The notes beneath the pieces were generated by a model. That model made no database searches. It was not told the DNA's origin and saw nothing but the letters and a program-made list of their open reading frames with translations. From positions 1-52,451 of the forward strand of contig JAFSGU010000059.1 in NCBI GenBank assembly GCA_017440665.1: 52,451 nucleotides of DNA. The letters run 5' to 3'. Within the stretch, counting starts at the first letter, position 1. Each line of letters starts with the position of its first letter. The stretch comes from Clostridia bacterium. Its GTDB lineage: Bacteria > Bacillota > Clostridia > Oscillospirales > CAG-272. Made by a program: the position numbers and the translations under genes. Positions 14,864 to 23,658 of this stretch are shown one piece after another.

Positions 14864-16942
14864 ATGAAAAAAATATTATCATATATGGAAAAAAACCGTC
14901 AGACGGTGCTTACCGCCGTTTATGCGGTGGTGCTGTTCTCGGCGTATATCGTAGCTGTTGCGCTTGATCTTGACCATCTTCTCAAATTGGGTGTAGCATT
15001 CATAGTCCTGTTTGTGCTCGGTGCCGCGTTTATCAGCTACATGTGTAAACGCCTCTCAGTAAAGCCGGGGCATATTGCAGACAGAGTCGTACTGAGCAGA
15101 TCTCTTTTCGATTCTATCGACAGAATGCATTCTCCTGCCATCATGTGCCATGCAGACGGAAGACTTATATGGTGTAACGAAAGCTTCAGAGATACCCTCA
15201 GCGACGGAAAAAAGCCGTATGGTAAGAATGTGTCCGAAATTCTCGGTATTTCGTTGGAGAGCATCAGAAATGCTCCGGTTGAGGACGGCGTTGGATTTGA
15301 ATACGGTAACAGCTATTACATCGCAAAGTACAGCAACGTAAAGCTTGAAGGCGGCGGAGGACTTATTATCCTTACCGAGACGTCTGAGTTTAAGGCGATG
15401 AGCGACAAGCTTGACATGATCTACGAGAGACTTGACAACAGCGATCCCGTAGTTGCGTACGTGCTTGTGGATAATCTCACTGAGATGATCGAAAACGACA
15501 GTAATTCCTACAGACCTGCTACCGCAAAGGTAGACGAGATCATCAGAGAATGGGCGGCGGATGCCAAGGGCGTCGTCAAGGAGTTTGAGAGAGACAGATA
15601 TATCGTTGTTTTCGAAAAAAGCGGACTTAATCGTCAGATCGAAAGAAAATTCGATATTCTTGATAAGATCAGAAATATAAGAGTGGGAGCTGAACAGCTG
15701 TCAGTCACCCTTTCTGTGGGTATCTCGTCAATACTCGGAAGCTTTGCCGAAAAGGATCAGGCTGCAAGGGTCGCACTTGAACTTGCACTTAGCCGCGGCG
15801 GAGACCAGATCGTTGTTAAGACTGCGGACGGAACACAGTTCTACGGCGGACACGGAAAATCCTCGGTCAGACGAAACAGTGTGCGTTCAAGAGTCGTGTC
15901 AAACGAGCTTCTCATGCATATGGCGCGAAGCTCAAACGTTATAATCATGGGACACAAGTATCCCGATTACGACAGTATTGCCGCATGTGTCGGACTTGCG
16001 CGTCTTGCGCTCTTCTGTGGAGTTGACGTGAATATTATTGCAGACGAAAAGGACGTAAACGTAGCCCTTTGCAAAAAGCTTCTCGAAAGCGTTCCGGAGT
16101 TCAGAGGGGTGTTCACACCGCCTGCTGAAGGGCTGGATCTGATGGAGACCGGGACGTTCGTTGTTGTTGCGGACGTTAATAACCTTGCCATAGTTGAAGA
16201 TCCTGCCATAATCGAAAATGCCAAGCAATACGCAGTTATCGACCATCACAGAAAAACTGCCGAATTTAAGCGCGAGCCGCTGATCGAATACATTGAGCCT
16301 AAGGCATCAAGTGCAAGCGAACTTGTATGCGAAATGCTTGAACATACACTTCCGGAGGATATGCTGACAGGCGCCGAGGCAGATCTGCTTCTTGCCGGCA
16401 TCATGCTTGATACCCGTCAGTTCACCAGAAACACGGGTGCCAGAACCTATGGAGCGGCACTGTATCTCCACGATAACGGCGCTGAGCCGCAAGCTGTTCA
16501 GGATCTGTTTAAATCGGGACTCGAGGATTACCTGAGCGAGGGTCGTTTCAGATCAAACGTAGCGGTGTACCGAGGAGAGTTGGCGATCACAATGTGTGAG
16601 GAGTCGTCGGGAGATGCTGCGGCGGATAAGATCACAGCTTCTAAGGCTGCAGAGGGACTTATCGGTGTGCGCGGGATCAAGGCGGCGTTTGCACTTGTAA
16701 ATCTGGGGGACAGTATGAACGTGTCTGCTCGTTCCACGGGAGAAGTGAACGTACAGCTTATTCTGGAGAAGCTCCACGGCGGAGGTCATTTTGATAACGC
16801 GGGAGCACAGCTGAAGGGTGTCAGTCCCGAGGATGCAGTGAAAATGCTTAAGGAAGCTATTGACGCTCATTTTGCTGAGCTCAAAAAAGATGAAAAACAA
16901 AACGGAAATACACATCAGAAAGTGAAGAGCACCGAGGTTTGA
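14864..16942 (+). CDS. gdpP: Cyclic-di-AMP phosphodiesterase GdpP (DHH/DHHA1), 692 aa
   Basis: Membrane-bound c-di-AMP hydrolase that tunes osmolyte and cell-wall homeostasis. Two N-terminal helices (about 15-55), a PAS-like region (about 75-170), a degenerate GGDEF domain (about 175-330, ending '[10 protein letters not shown]') and the catalytic DHH domain. The DHH part has '[12 protein letters not shown]' near residue 361 and 'VIDHHRKT' near 458, followed by '[10 protein letters not shown]'. The C-terminal DHHA1 domain has '[14 protein letters not shown]'. All metal-binding motifs are intact. GAGGATC precedes the ATG. Conserved Firmicutes neighbour of rplI and dnaB. Confidence 0.93.
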   Translation: MKKILSYMEKNRQTVLTAVYAVVLFSAYIVAVALDLDHLLKLGVAFIVLFVLGAAFISYMCKRLSVKPGHIADRVVLSRSLFDSIDRMHSPAIMCHADGRLIWCNESFRDTLSDGKKPYGKNVSEILGISLESIRNAPVEDGVGFEYGNSYYIAKYSNVKLEGGGGLIILTETSEFKAMSDKLDMIYERLDNSDPVVAYVLVDNLTEMIENDSNSYRPATAKVDEIIREWAADAKGVVKEFERDRYIVVFEKSGLNRQIERKFDILDKIRNIRVGAEQLSVTLSVGISSILGSFAEKDQAARVALELALSRGGDQIVVKTADGTQFYGGHGKSSVRRNSVRSRVVSNELLMHMARSSNVIIMGHKYPDYDSIAACVGLARLALFCGVDVNIIADEKDVNVALCKKLLESVPEFRGVFTPPAEGLDLMETGTFVVVADVNNLAIVEDPAIIENAKQYAVIDHHRKTAEFKREPLIEYIEPKASSASELVCEMLEHTLPEDMLTGAEADLLLAGIMLDTRQFTRNTGARTYGAALYLHDNGAEPQAVQDLFKSGLEDYLSEGRFRSNVAVYRGELAITMCEESSGDAAADKITASKAAEGLIGVRGIKAAFALVNLGDSMNVSARSTGEVNVQLILEKLHGGGHFDNAGAQLKGVSPEDAVKMLKEAIDAHFAELKKDEKQNGNTHQKVKSTEV

Positions 16943-16973
16943 GCGGCTCTTCAATGTGAAAGGAAGGAACAAT

Positions 16974-17417
16974 ATGAAGGTAGTACTTTTAAAGGACGTT
17001 AAGGGACAGGGCAAGAAGGACCAGATAGTAGAGGTATCCGACGGATACGCAAGAAATTTCCTCCTCCCCAAGGGACTTGCCGCTGAGGCAAAGGGCTCTG
17101 TGCTCAACGATATAAAGAATAAGGAATCATCCAAGGCTCACAAGATAGAGCTTGAACGTGCGGCGGCTCGCGAGACCGCGGCGAAGCTTGAAGAGGTTAA
17201 GGTAGTCCTCAAGGTAAAGGCGGGCACGGGCGGAAGAATGTACGGCTCAATTACCGCAAAGGATATCGCAGAGGCGCTTGACGCTCAGCATAAGATCAAA
17301 ATAGACCGCAGAAAGATGATTTGCGACACCATCAAGGCTTACGGTAACTACAAGGTGACGGTCAAGCTTTATCCCGAGATCACGGGTACCGTTAACGTGA
17401 CCGTAACAGAGGCGTAA
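16974..17417 (+). CDS. rplI: 50S ribosomal protein L9, 147 aa
   Basis: Complete bL9: N-terminal globular domain '[15 protein letters not shown]' and '[13 protein letters not shown]', long connecting helix (about 40-75) and C-terminal 23S rRNA-binding domain. Usual length. ATG at 16974 is chosen over a GTG at 16956 because AGGAAGGA precedes it and the canonical MKVVLL opening starts there. It lies 31 bp after gdpP and 33 bp before dnaB in the standard order. Confidence 0.97.
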   Translation: MKVVLLKDVKGQGKKDQIVEVSDGYARNFLLPKGLAAEAKGSVLNDIKNKESSKAHKIELERAAARETAAKLEEVKVVLKVKAGTGGRMYGSITAKDIAEALDAQHKIKIDRRKMICDTIKAYGNYKVTVKLYPEITGTVNVTVTEA

Positions 17418-17450
17418 AACAAAGAATAATTCACTCCCGAACGGGACAGA

Positions 17451-18800
17451 ATGGAGAATACCGTGAACGGAAACCTGAATGAGGAAATGGGAAGGCGAAT
17501 GCCGTTTTCCCTTGATGCGGAGCAGTCTGTGCTCGCATCCATAATGATAGATCCTTCATGCATGGACAATATTGCGGCTTTGGTCAGCGCAGATGACTTT
17601 TATCTCACAGAGCACCGTGAGATCTTCTCGGTCATGCAGCGTATGTACCTTAAAAGCAAGAATATCGACGTCGTTACTCTTATAAACGAGCTTGCTGTAA
17701 ACGGCGTATACGACGAGGCAGGGGGCAGAGACTATTTAAGACTTCTTGCAGAGACCGTGCCGACAGCTTCAAACGCCAAGGACTATGCCAAGATCATAAG
17801 AGACAAGGCGATACTCCGTCAGCTTATCGGCGCAGGCGAGGCTATTTCAGAGGCGGCATACGCAGGCGAGGATGAAGCTGAGCGTCTGGTCGAATTTGCT
17901 GAGACAAAGGTCTTCAACATTGCCGAGGGCAGAGAAAACAAAAGCTTCGTACATATCCGTGACGCTATCGTTATGGTATATGACAGACTTAACAATCTGA
18001 AAAACGACCCCGATGCGGTAAAGGGTACGCCTACGGGATTTACCGACCTTGATAACGTAATAGTAGGTCTCGGTAACTCCGACCTTGTGCTTGTAGGTGC
18101 CCGCCCCGGTATGGGTAAGACCAGCTTTACAATGAACCTTGCTACCGCGGCGGCTGCAAAGACGAAAAAGACGGTGTGCGTATTTTCCCTTGAGATGTCG
18201 GCCGAGCAGCTTGCCAACAGAATGCTCTCAAGCGAGGCGCAGATCGACAGCTATAAGATGCGCTCCGGTCAGCTTGACGATCAGGACTGGGAGGCGCTTG
18301 CATACGCGTCCTCAAGGCTTTCGTCTGTCGATATCCTTATCGACGACACGCCCGGCATCACCGTTGCCGGTATGAAAAGCAAGCTGAGACGTGTTAAAAA
18401 TCTCGGTATGGTAGTTATCGACTACCTCCAGCTTATGCAGGGCGACACCAAGACCGACAACCGTGTAAACGAGGTGGGTGAGATATCCCGCGGACTTAAG
18501 CTTCTTGCCAAGGAGTTTAACGTACCCGTTATTACCTGCGCGCAGCTTTCCCGAGGTCCTGAGCAGAGACAGGACAAGCGTCCTATGCTGTCGGACCTTC
18601 GTGACTCCGGTGCCATCGAGCAGGACGCGGATATCGTAATGTTCCTTTACCGTGACGAGTATTACAAGGAATCCTCAGGTGAACAAAGCGTTGCCGAGGT
18701 CATCGTTGCAAAAAACAGACACGGTTCGCAAGACAAGGTAAAGCTTGGCTGGATCGGTCAATATACTAAATTCACAAACCTGACAAACACCGCTGAATAA
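17451..18800 (+). CDS. dnaB: Replicative DNA helicase DnaB, 449 aa
   Basis: Hexameric 5'-3' helicase of the replication fork. N-terminal primase-interaction domain 'PFSLDAEQSVLASIMID' and a RecA-like C-terminal domain with Walker A 'GARPGMGKTSF' near residue 215, Walker B 'MVVIDYLQLM' and arginine/loop motifs 'QLSRGPEQR' and 'DLRDSGAIEQDADIV'. Full length, no intein. Called dnaC in B. subtilis nomenclature. The ribosome site before ATG 17451 is weak (GGGACAG), so translation may partly rely on rplI. Confidence 0.96.
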   Translation: MENTVNGNLNEEMGRRMPFSLDAEQSVLASIMIDPSCMDNIAALVSADDFYLTEHREIFSVMQRMYLKSKNIDVVTLINELAVNGVYDEAGGRDYLRLLAETVPTASNAKDYAKIIRDKAILRQLIGAGEAISEAAYAGEDEAERLVEFAETKVFNIAEGRENKSFVHIRDAIVMVYDRLNNLKNDPDAVKGTPTGFTDLDNVIVGLGNSDLVLVGARPGMGKTSFTMNLATAAAAKTKKTVCVFSLEMSAEQLANRMLSSEAQIDSYKMRSGQLDDQDWEALAYASSRLSSVDILIDDTPGITVAGMKSKLRRVKNLGMVVIDYLQLMQGDTKTDNRVNEVGEISRGLKLLAKEFNVPVITCAQLSRGPEQRQDKRPMLSDLRDSGAIEQDADIVMFLYRDEYYKESSGEQSVAEVIVAKNRHGSQDKVKLGWIGQYTKFTNLTNTAE

Positions 18801-18816
18801 GCGGATAAAATGTATT

Positions 18817-20658
18817 ATGCTTGAAAGAATCAATTCTCCGTCGGATGTCAAAGGTCTTTCTTTAGACGAGAAAAAGACGCTTGCCGACGAGATAAGACAA
18901 GAGATCATACGGGTGGTATCGGTAAACGGCGGCCATCTTGCATCCAATCTGGGTGCGGTGGAGCTGACCCTTGCCATGCACACCGTATTCGACTGCCCGC
19001 GGGACAAGTTTATCTTCGACGTGGGACATCAGTGCTACACGCACAAGCTTCTTACGGGACGAGCTGAGAAATTCGATACTCTCCGCACATACGGAGGCAT
19101 CTCCGGCTTTACAAACGTAGACGAGAGTGAGTATGATACCGTTACCGCAGGTCACAGCGGACCGTCTATTTCCACGGCTCTCGGTATCGCGTCCTCCGAA
19201 GCGATAAGGGGAAGCGATTCCGTTACGGTGGCAGTGGTAGGCGACGGCTCGTTCACCAACGGAATGATATTCGAAGCGCTCAATAACTGCTCAGGCAAAA
19301 AGCTGAAGCTGGTTATCATCTTAAATGATAACGGAATGTCCATCTCCGAAAATGTTGGCGGACTTCCGAAATATTTTTCAAGGATCCGAACCAGCGAAAA
19401 GTACTTCGGATTCAAGGATTTTATGAAAACACAGGTGGTGCGTCTGCCATTTGTCGGCAAGCATATCGTAAGGTTTGCCATGCACGTGAAAAACGGCGTG
19501 AAGCGTCTTTTCCTCCACGACAATATTTTCGAAAATCTTGGTATCGAGTATCTCGGACCGGTTGACGGTAACGATCTTGAAAAGCTTACGAAAGTGCTCA
19601 GAGAAGCATCCACACGCGACGAATGTACCGTAGTCCACGTAAGAACGAAGAAGGGTCTTGGCTACGGTCCTGCGGAAAAGCTTCCGGGCAAATACCACTC
19701 TGCATCGGTATTCGACCCTGCTACGGGTGAGAGCGAGCCTTCAGGCATGAGCTTCACCTATGCGGTGGGAGACGTGCTTTGCAGTCTTGCGCAGGAGAAT
19801 GAGAATATCTGCGCTGTATCTGCGGCAATGACCGACGGTACGGGACTTGACGGCTTTGCGGAGCTGTTCCCCCACAGATTTTTCGACGTGGGTATTGCCG
19901 AGGAGCACGCTATCGCCTTCAGCGGAGGTCTTGCGCTTAGCGGACACCATCCGGTGTGCGTGCTGTATTCCACCTTTGCACAGAGAGTTTACGATCAGCT
20001 TTTCCACGATATCGTACTGCAGAAGGTGCCGCTTACGTTCCTTCTCAGCCACGCGGGACTTGTTCCGGGTGACGGAATCACCCATCAGGGGCTTTTCGAC
20101 GTGGCGCTGTTTTCGTCCATCCCCGGGGTGAATATCTATTCCCCCGACAATTATGCAGAGCTTGCTAACATTATAGGAGCGTCCGTTGCGGGACGGGGTG
20201 TGGATATAATCAGATATCCCAAGGGACGCGAGGCTGTATACGACAGAAGCGTGTTTAAGAGAAACGGCGACGTGTTCTCGTGGGTGCCGGAGGACGTGGA
20301 GGCAGTTATCGTGACCTACGGTAGAGTAACCTCCATTGCGGTGGAGGCGGCAAAGATGAGCAGATATAAGGTGGGAGTGGTGAGAGTATCAAGACTTCTT
20401 CCTCTGCCCATAAACGAGATACTTGATGCACTCGGGAACGTACCCTTCGTATACTTCCTTGAGGAGGGTATGCGTCGCGGCGGCTTTGCTGAAAGGCTGT
20501 CTGCACACTTTATTGAGAGAGAGTATTACCCGAGAACGGTCATTCACGCGGTAAACGGGGAGTTCGTGCCGCACGGAGATACGGCAAAGCTGTTCGAGCG
20601 CTTCGGTTTTACAGCCGAAGAGGTGACCTCACGACTTGAAAGAAATATATACAGATAA
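18817..20658 (+). CDS. dxs: 1-deoxy-D-xylulose-5-phosphate synthase, 613 aa
   Basis: First enzyme of the MEP isoprenoid pathway: condenses pyruvate and glyceraldehyde 3-phosphate, using thiamine diphosphate. Seen: 'GHQCYTHKLLTGR', the TPP-binding 'GDGSFTNGMIFEALNN', the catalytic Glu in 'DVGIAEEHAIAFSGGLA' near residue 360 and a C-terminal transketolase domain. Length normal for the family. It starts 16 bp after dnaB with no obvious ribosome site and is probably translated from the same message, which is not the usual dnaB neighbour. Confidence 0.95.
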   Translation: MLERINSPSDVKGLSLDEKKTLADEIRQEIIRVVSVNGGHLASNLGAVELTLAMHTVFDCPRDKFIFDVGHQCYTHKLLTGRAEKFDTLRTYGGISGFTNVDESEYDTVTAGHSGPSISTALGIASSEAIRGSDSVTVAVVGDGSFTNGMIFEALNNCSGKKLKLVIILNDNGMSISENVGGLPKYFSRIRTSEKYFGFKDFMKTQVVRLPFVGKHIVRFAMHVKNGVKRLFLHDNIFENLGIEYLGPVDGNDLEKLTKVLREASTRDECTVVHVRTKKGLGYGPAEKLPGKYHSASVFDPATGESEPSGMSFTYAVGDVLCSLAQENENICAVSAAMTDGTGLDGFAELFPHRFFDVGIAEEHAIAFSGGLALSGHHPVCVLYSTFAQRVYDQLFHDIVLQKVPLTFLLSHAGLVPGDGITHQGLFDVALFSSIPGVNIYSPDNYAELANIIGASVAGRGVDIIRYPKGREAVYDRSVFKRNGDVFSWVPEDVEAVIVTYGRVTSIAVEAAKMSRYKVGVVRVSRLLPLPINEILDALGNVPFVYFLEEGMRRGGFAERLSAHFIEREYYPRTVIHAVNGEFVPHGDTAKLFERFGFTAEEVTSRLERNIYR

Positions 20659-20729
20659 AAACTGCTACAGACGGCAGATTGAAGAATTACAAATCTATTT
20701 AATTGCCGAAAGGCAGAATGGAGTAAATT

Positions 20730-21338
20730 ATGAAAGACAAAATTTATCTTTTTAACGGTGAAAATCTTGACGGTTGGTATGCGTATGATACCATCAAATT
20801 AGCTCCTGCAGATGAGCGCCCCAACTGGGACATCAAGGACGGCGTTTACACCGTGACCAAATATGACATCTACTCTGAGTATGAGTACGGAGATGCACAC
20901 GTGCACGTTGAGTTCAACCTGCCCTATATGCCGGACAGGGAAGGACAGTGGAGAGCGAACAGCGGTCTTTATATCCACGGCTGCTATGAGATACAGATCC
21001 TTGATACCTACGGCAAGGAGGGCGAGACTGCACTTGACGACTGCGGGGCTATCTACGGTATTGCAGCTCCTCTTGTTAATGCTTGTAAGGCACCCGGTGA
21101 GTGGCAGGCATACGACGTATTCGTACGCGCCGCACGTCTTAACGAGGACGGAAGCGTTGCAAAGCACGCGGTAATGACCGTATTCCTCAACGGCGAGCTT
21201 ATCCACAATAACGTTGAACTTCCCCATCACTGCGCCTGCGGCAACTACGAGAGGATCGTTGAGAGAGGTCCTGTGTTCCTTCAGGATCACGCCTGCCCCG
21301 TAAGCTTCAGAAACGTTTGGGTACGTGAGCTTGACTGA
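20730..21338 (+). CDS. DUF1080 (3-keto-disaccharide hydrolase / LamG-like) protein A, 202 aa
   Basis: Opening 'LFNGENLDGWYAYD' and internal 'WDIKDGVYTV', 'ANSGLYIHGCYEIQILDTYG' and 'GEWQAYDVFVRAARL' are the standard signature of the DUF1080/3-keto-glucoside hydrolase family, a beta-jelly-roll that acts on or binds sugars. No signal peptide, so it appears cytosolic, unlike most secreted relatives. The conserved aspartate in 'QILD' and Glu in 'YEIQ' are retained. It is followed after 26 bp by a paralogue. Ribosome site is a short purine run before ATG 20730. Confidence 0.85.
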   Translation: MKDKIYLFNGENLDGWYAYDTIKLAPADERPNWDIKDGVYTVTKYDIYSEYEYGDAHVHVEFNLPYMPDREGQWRANSGLYIHGCYEIQILDTYGKEGETALDDCGAIYGIAAPLVNACKAPGEWQAYDVFVRAARLNEDGSVAKHAVMTVFLNGELIHNNVELPHHCACGNYERIVERGPVFLQDHACPVSFRNVWVRELD

Positions 21339-21364
21339 TCTTATTACGCAGAGAGGTAATTGTA

Positions 21365-21958
21365 ATGAAAGAAAAGGTGATTCTTTTTGACGGCACCAAT
21401 CTTGACGGATTCGTAAGCTGTTCCACGGGCGAAAAGGCAGAGTGGGACGTGCATGACGGCATGATGACCGTAGTACCCGGTAAGGGAGACATCAGAAGCA
21501 TATATGAGTACAGCGACGCACACGTACACGTTGAGTTCAATCTCCCCTACATGCCCGAGATGACGGGTCAGGGCAGAGCAAACAGCGGCGTTTACGTTCA
21601 GGGCTGTTATGAGATCCAGGTGCTCGACTCCTCCATGAACGCTCACACCAACTGCTGTGAGTGCGGCGGTATCTACGAGCTTGCAAACCCCATTAATAAT
21701 ATGTGCAAGGCTCCCGGTGAGTGGCAGACGTACGATATCATCCTCAGAAGCGCGCGTCTTAACGAGGACGGCAGTGTAAAAAGCCACGGTATCATCACTC
21801 TTATTCACAACGGAGAGGTCATCCACAATAACGTTATCCTTACAAGCCGTACCCCCGGCGGATGCTACAGATACATAGCTGAGAGAGGTCCCGTAATGCT
21901 TCAGGACCATGACTGCCCCGTAAGCTACAGAAATATCTGGGTACAGCCCCTGGACTGA
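21365..21958 (+). CDS. DUF1080 (3-keto-disaccharide hydrolase / LamG-like) protein B, 197 aa
   Basis: Close paralogue of the preceding gene over its whole length: 'LFDGTNLDGFVSC', 'AHVHVEFNLPYMPE', 'ANSGVYVQGCYEIQVLDS', 'GEWQTYDIILRSARLNEDG' and 'RGPVMLQDHDCPVSYRNIWV'. Trp of the usual 'LDGW' is Phe here. Also lacks a signal peptide. AGAGAGG precedes the ATG. Two different copies in tandem suggest a two-subunit enzyme or two linkage specificities; the sequence does not decide. Confidence 0.85.
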   Translation: MKEKVILFDGTNLDGFVSCSTGEKAEWDVHDGMMTVVPGKGDIRSIYEYSDAHVHVEFNLPYMPEMTGQGRANSGVYVQGCYEIQVLDSSMNAHTNCCECGGIYELANPINNMCKAPGEWQTYDIILRSARLNEDGSVKSHGIITLIHNGEVIHNNVILTSRTPGGCYRYIAERGPVMLQDHDCPVSYRNIWVQPLD

Positions 21959-22111
21959 TAAGCCGCCGATTGATAATTGAAGATCGAGTATATTGACGTC
22001 TTCGGCCTTCGATCAATGCATTCTCCTGTCACACATTACTGTTTCCGTGCATATTATAAAAGCAGAGATATGTAAGACTTGCGATTACATATAACGAAAG
22101 GATGATATGCC

Positions 22112-22195
22112 GTGAAAGTAGTACTCATTAAAAGTCCCCGTACGGTATCTCCGATCCTGAGAAGGATATTCCGTATACAAAAGCGCGGACGCTGA
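22112..22195 (+). CDS. spoVM: SpoVM-like sporulation peptide, 27 aa
   Basis: A 27-codon frame starting GTG at 22112, with AAGG (22098-22101) at the right distance and a perfect terminator 17 bp after its TGA. The product begins MKVVLIKSPR and continues with ILRRIFRIQK, a basic amphipathic helix. SpoVM of B. subtilis is 26 residues, begins MKFYTIKLPK and is also an amphipathic helix; it marks the positively curved forespore membrane and anchors SpoIVA for coat assembly. The shared pattern is MK-x-x-x-IK-x-P-[KR] followed by the helix. spo0A in the same window supports a sporulating host. The upstream GCATATT at 22049-22055 resembles a SigE -35 but no good -10 follows. Too short for ordinary gene finding. 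Confidence 0.75.
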   Translation: MKVVLIKSPRTVSPILRRIFRIQKRGR

Positions 22196-22211
22196 CATAC
22201 AGACAGAAATC

Positions 22212-22251
22212 ACAGTTCCTTGAGAGTAACGTTTCAGGGAACTGTTTTTTT
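22212..22251 (+). terminator. Rho-independent terminator after spoVM
   Basis: ACAGTTCC (22212-22219) / GGAACTGT (22238-22245) followed by a run of seven T. Confidence 0.8.
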
Positions 22252-22324
22252 GCGCGTGCTTTACAGACGAAAAGAAAAAATATATAAATTACCTAAACTT
22301 TACGTCCCGAAGCGTCAGTTTTCC

Positions 22325-22353
22325 TTGACAAAACAGCAGATTTATTGTATCAT
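22325..22353 (+). promoter_or_regulatory. SigA-type promoter of the binding-protein gene
   Basis: TTGACA (22325-22330), 17-bp spacer, TATCAT (22348-22353). Confidence 0.6.
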
Positions 22354-22427
22354 TATATTGTGGGGAAGTGTACGGCTACGTACCTCCACGACTACCGATA
22401 TTATTCGTGAAAGCGAGGCTGATCACC

Positions 22428-23570
22428 GTGAAAAAAATTATAGTTTTAATGCTCGTTGCCGTTATGTGCCTCGGGGTATTGTGTTCGTGCTCTGATGAAA
22501 AGATAGAAACCGGTGTGATCGGTATCGGCGGCATCGGTCCCCTTTCGGGTAATACCTCCGCTTACGGTACCGCAGTAAAAAACGGTGCGCAGCTGGCAGT
22601 TGATGAGATCAACGCAATGGGAGGCCTGCAGTTTGCCCTTAACTTCAAGGATGACAAAAACTCTCCCTCTGTCAGTGCTAAATCATACGATAAGCTCAGA
22701 GAGTGGGGTATGCACGTGCTTTTAGGTGCCGCTACCACTGAGCCCTGCCTCAGAGTGGTTGATCTTGCCGACGAGCACAGAATATTCACCGTAACTCCTT
22801 CTGCTTCATCGCCTGAGGTTACCGAGGGGCACGATAACGTGTTCCGCGTAGCGTACAACGATAACGCGCAGGGTAAAGCGGCGGCAGACTATATCGCCGC
22901 AAACGCCCTTGCTCAGAAGATAGGTATCATCTACAAATCCGACGATACGTACTCAAAGGGTGTTTATGAAGCATTCAAGGCGGAGGCAGAGCGACTGGAG
23001 CTTGAGATCGTGAGCGAGTCCTCCTTTAAAGACGGGAAGAAGAGCTTTAAGAAGAACGTTACCGAGGCGATGGAGGCAGGCGCTGAGCTTTTGTTCTGCC
23101 CCGTATACTACGAGCCTGCGGCAAAGATAATTACTGCATCGTCCGAGATCGAGTATTCTCCCATATTCTTCGGTACCGACGGCCTTGACGGACTTTTCTC
23201 CGTTGAAGGCTTTAACAAGGAGCTTGCAGAAGGCGTTCACCTCCTGAGTCCCATTCCCGCGGACTTCACAAACGATAAAACAAGACAGTTTATGGAAGAA
23301 TACCAGTCCAGTTACGGTGTGCTTCCCAATCAGTTTGCCGCCGATGCATACGACGCTGTTTACGCGATATACACCGCGGCGGTGCATGCGGGAATTACCG
23401 CTGATATGACAGCTGAGGAAATGTGCGACCTTCTGTCTGAAGCAATGACTGAGATCACCCTTGACGGTATCACAGGCTCAGGCAACAGCCTTACCTGGGA
23501 CGCGAGCGGCGAGGTACAGAAAGCCCCCGTCGTGGTAGTTATCCAGAACGGAATGTACGTAAAGAAGTAA
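22428..23570 (+). CDS. ABC transporter substrate-binding lipoprotein, branched-chain amino acid (LivJ) type, 380 aa
   Basis: Lipoprotein signal peptide KKIIVLMLVAVMCLGV with lipobox LCSC. The mature part has the Peripla_BP_6 (LivJ/LivK) signature: 'GIGGIGPLSGNTSAYGTAVK', 'GAQLAVDEINAMGG', 'KDDKNSPSVS', 'VLLGAATTEPCL' and 'FRVAYNDNAQGKAAADYI'. It would bind an amino acid or small amide/carboxylate outside the cell and deliver it to an ABC permease, but no permease or ATPase genes are in the window, so it is an orphan here. Start is GTG at 22428, with GAGG eight bases upstream; an ATG at 22368 would bury the signal peptide. Confidence 0.88.
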   Translation: MKKIIVLMLVAVMCLGVLCSCSDEKIETGVIGIGGIGPLSGNTSAYGTAVKNGAQLAVDEINAMGGLQFALNFKDDKNSPSVSAKSYDKLREWGMHVLLGAATTEPCLRVVDLADEHRIFTVTPSASSPEVTEGHDNVFRVAYNDNAQGKAAADYIAANALAQKIGIIYKSDDTYSKGVYEAFKAEAERLELEIVSESSFKDGKKSFKKNVTEAMEAGAELLFCPVYYEPAAKIITASSEIEYSPIFFGTDGLDGLFSVEGFNKELAEGVHLLSPIPADFTNDKTRQFMEEYQSSYGVLPNQFAADAYDAVYAIYTAAVHAGITADMTAEEMCDLLSEAMTEITLDGITGSGNSLTWDASGEVQKAPVVVVIQNGMYVKK

Positions 23571-23658
23571 GTTATAAGCAATTTTTGAAAAATAATGAGT
23601 ACTGTGGCTTTTCGCTTAGGCGGAAAGCTTCAGTAATTGTATCTGAAAGGAAATGAAA

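Noticed and set aside
22049-22100. SigE promoter of spoVM
   Set aside because: GCATATT fits the -35 element, but the expected -10 window (TATGTAAG) matches the consensus at only about half the positions.
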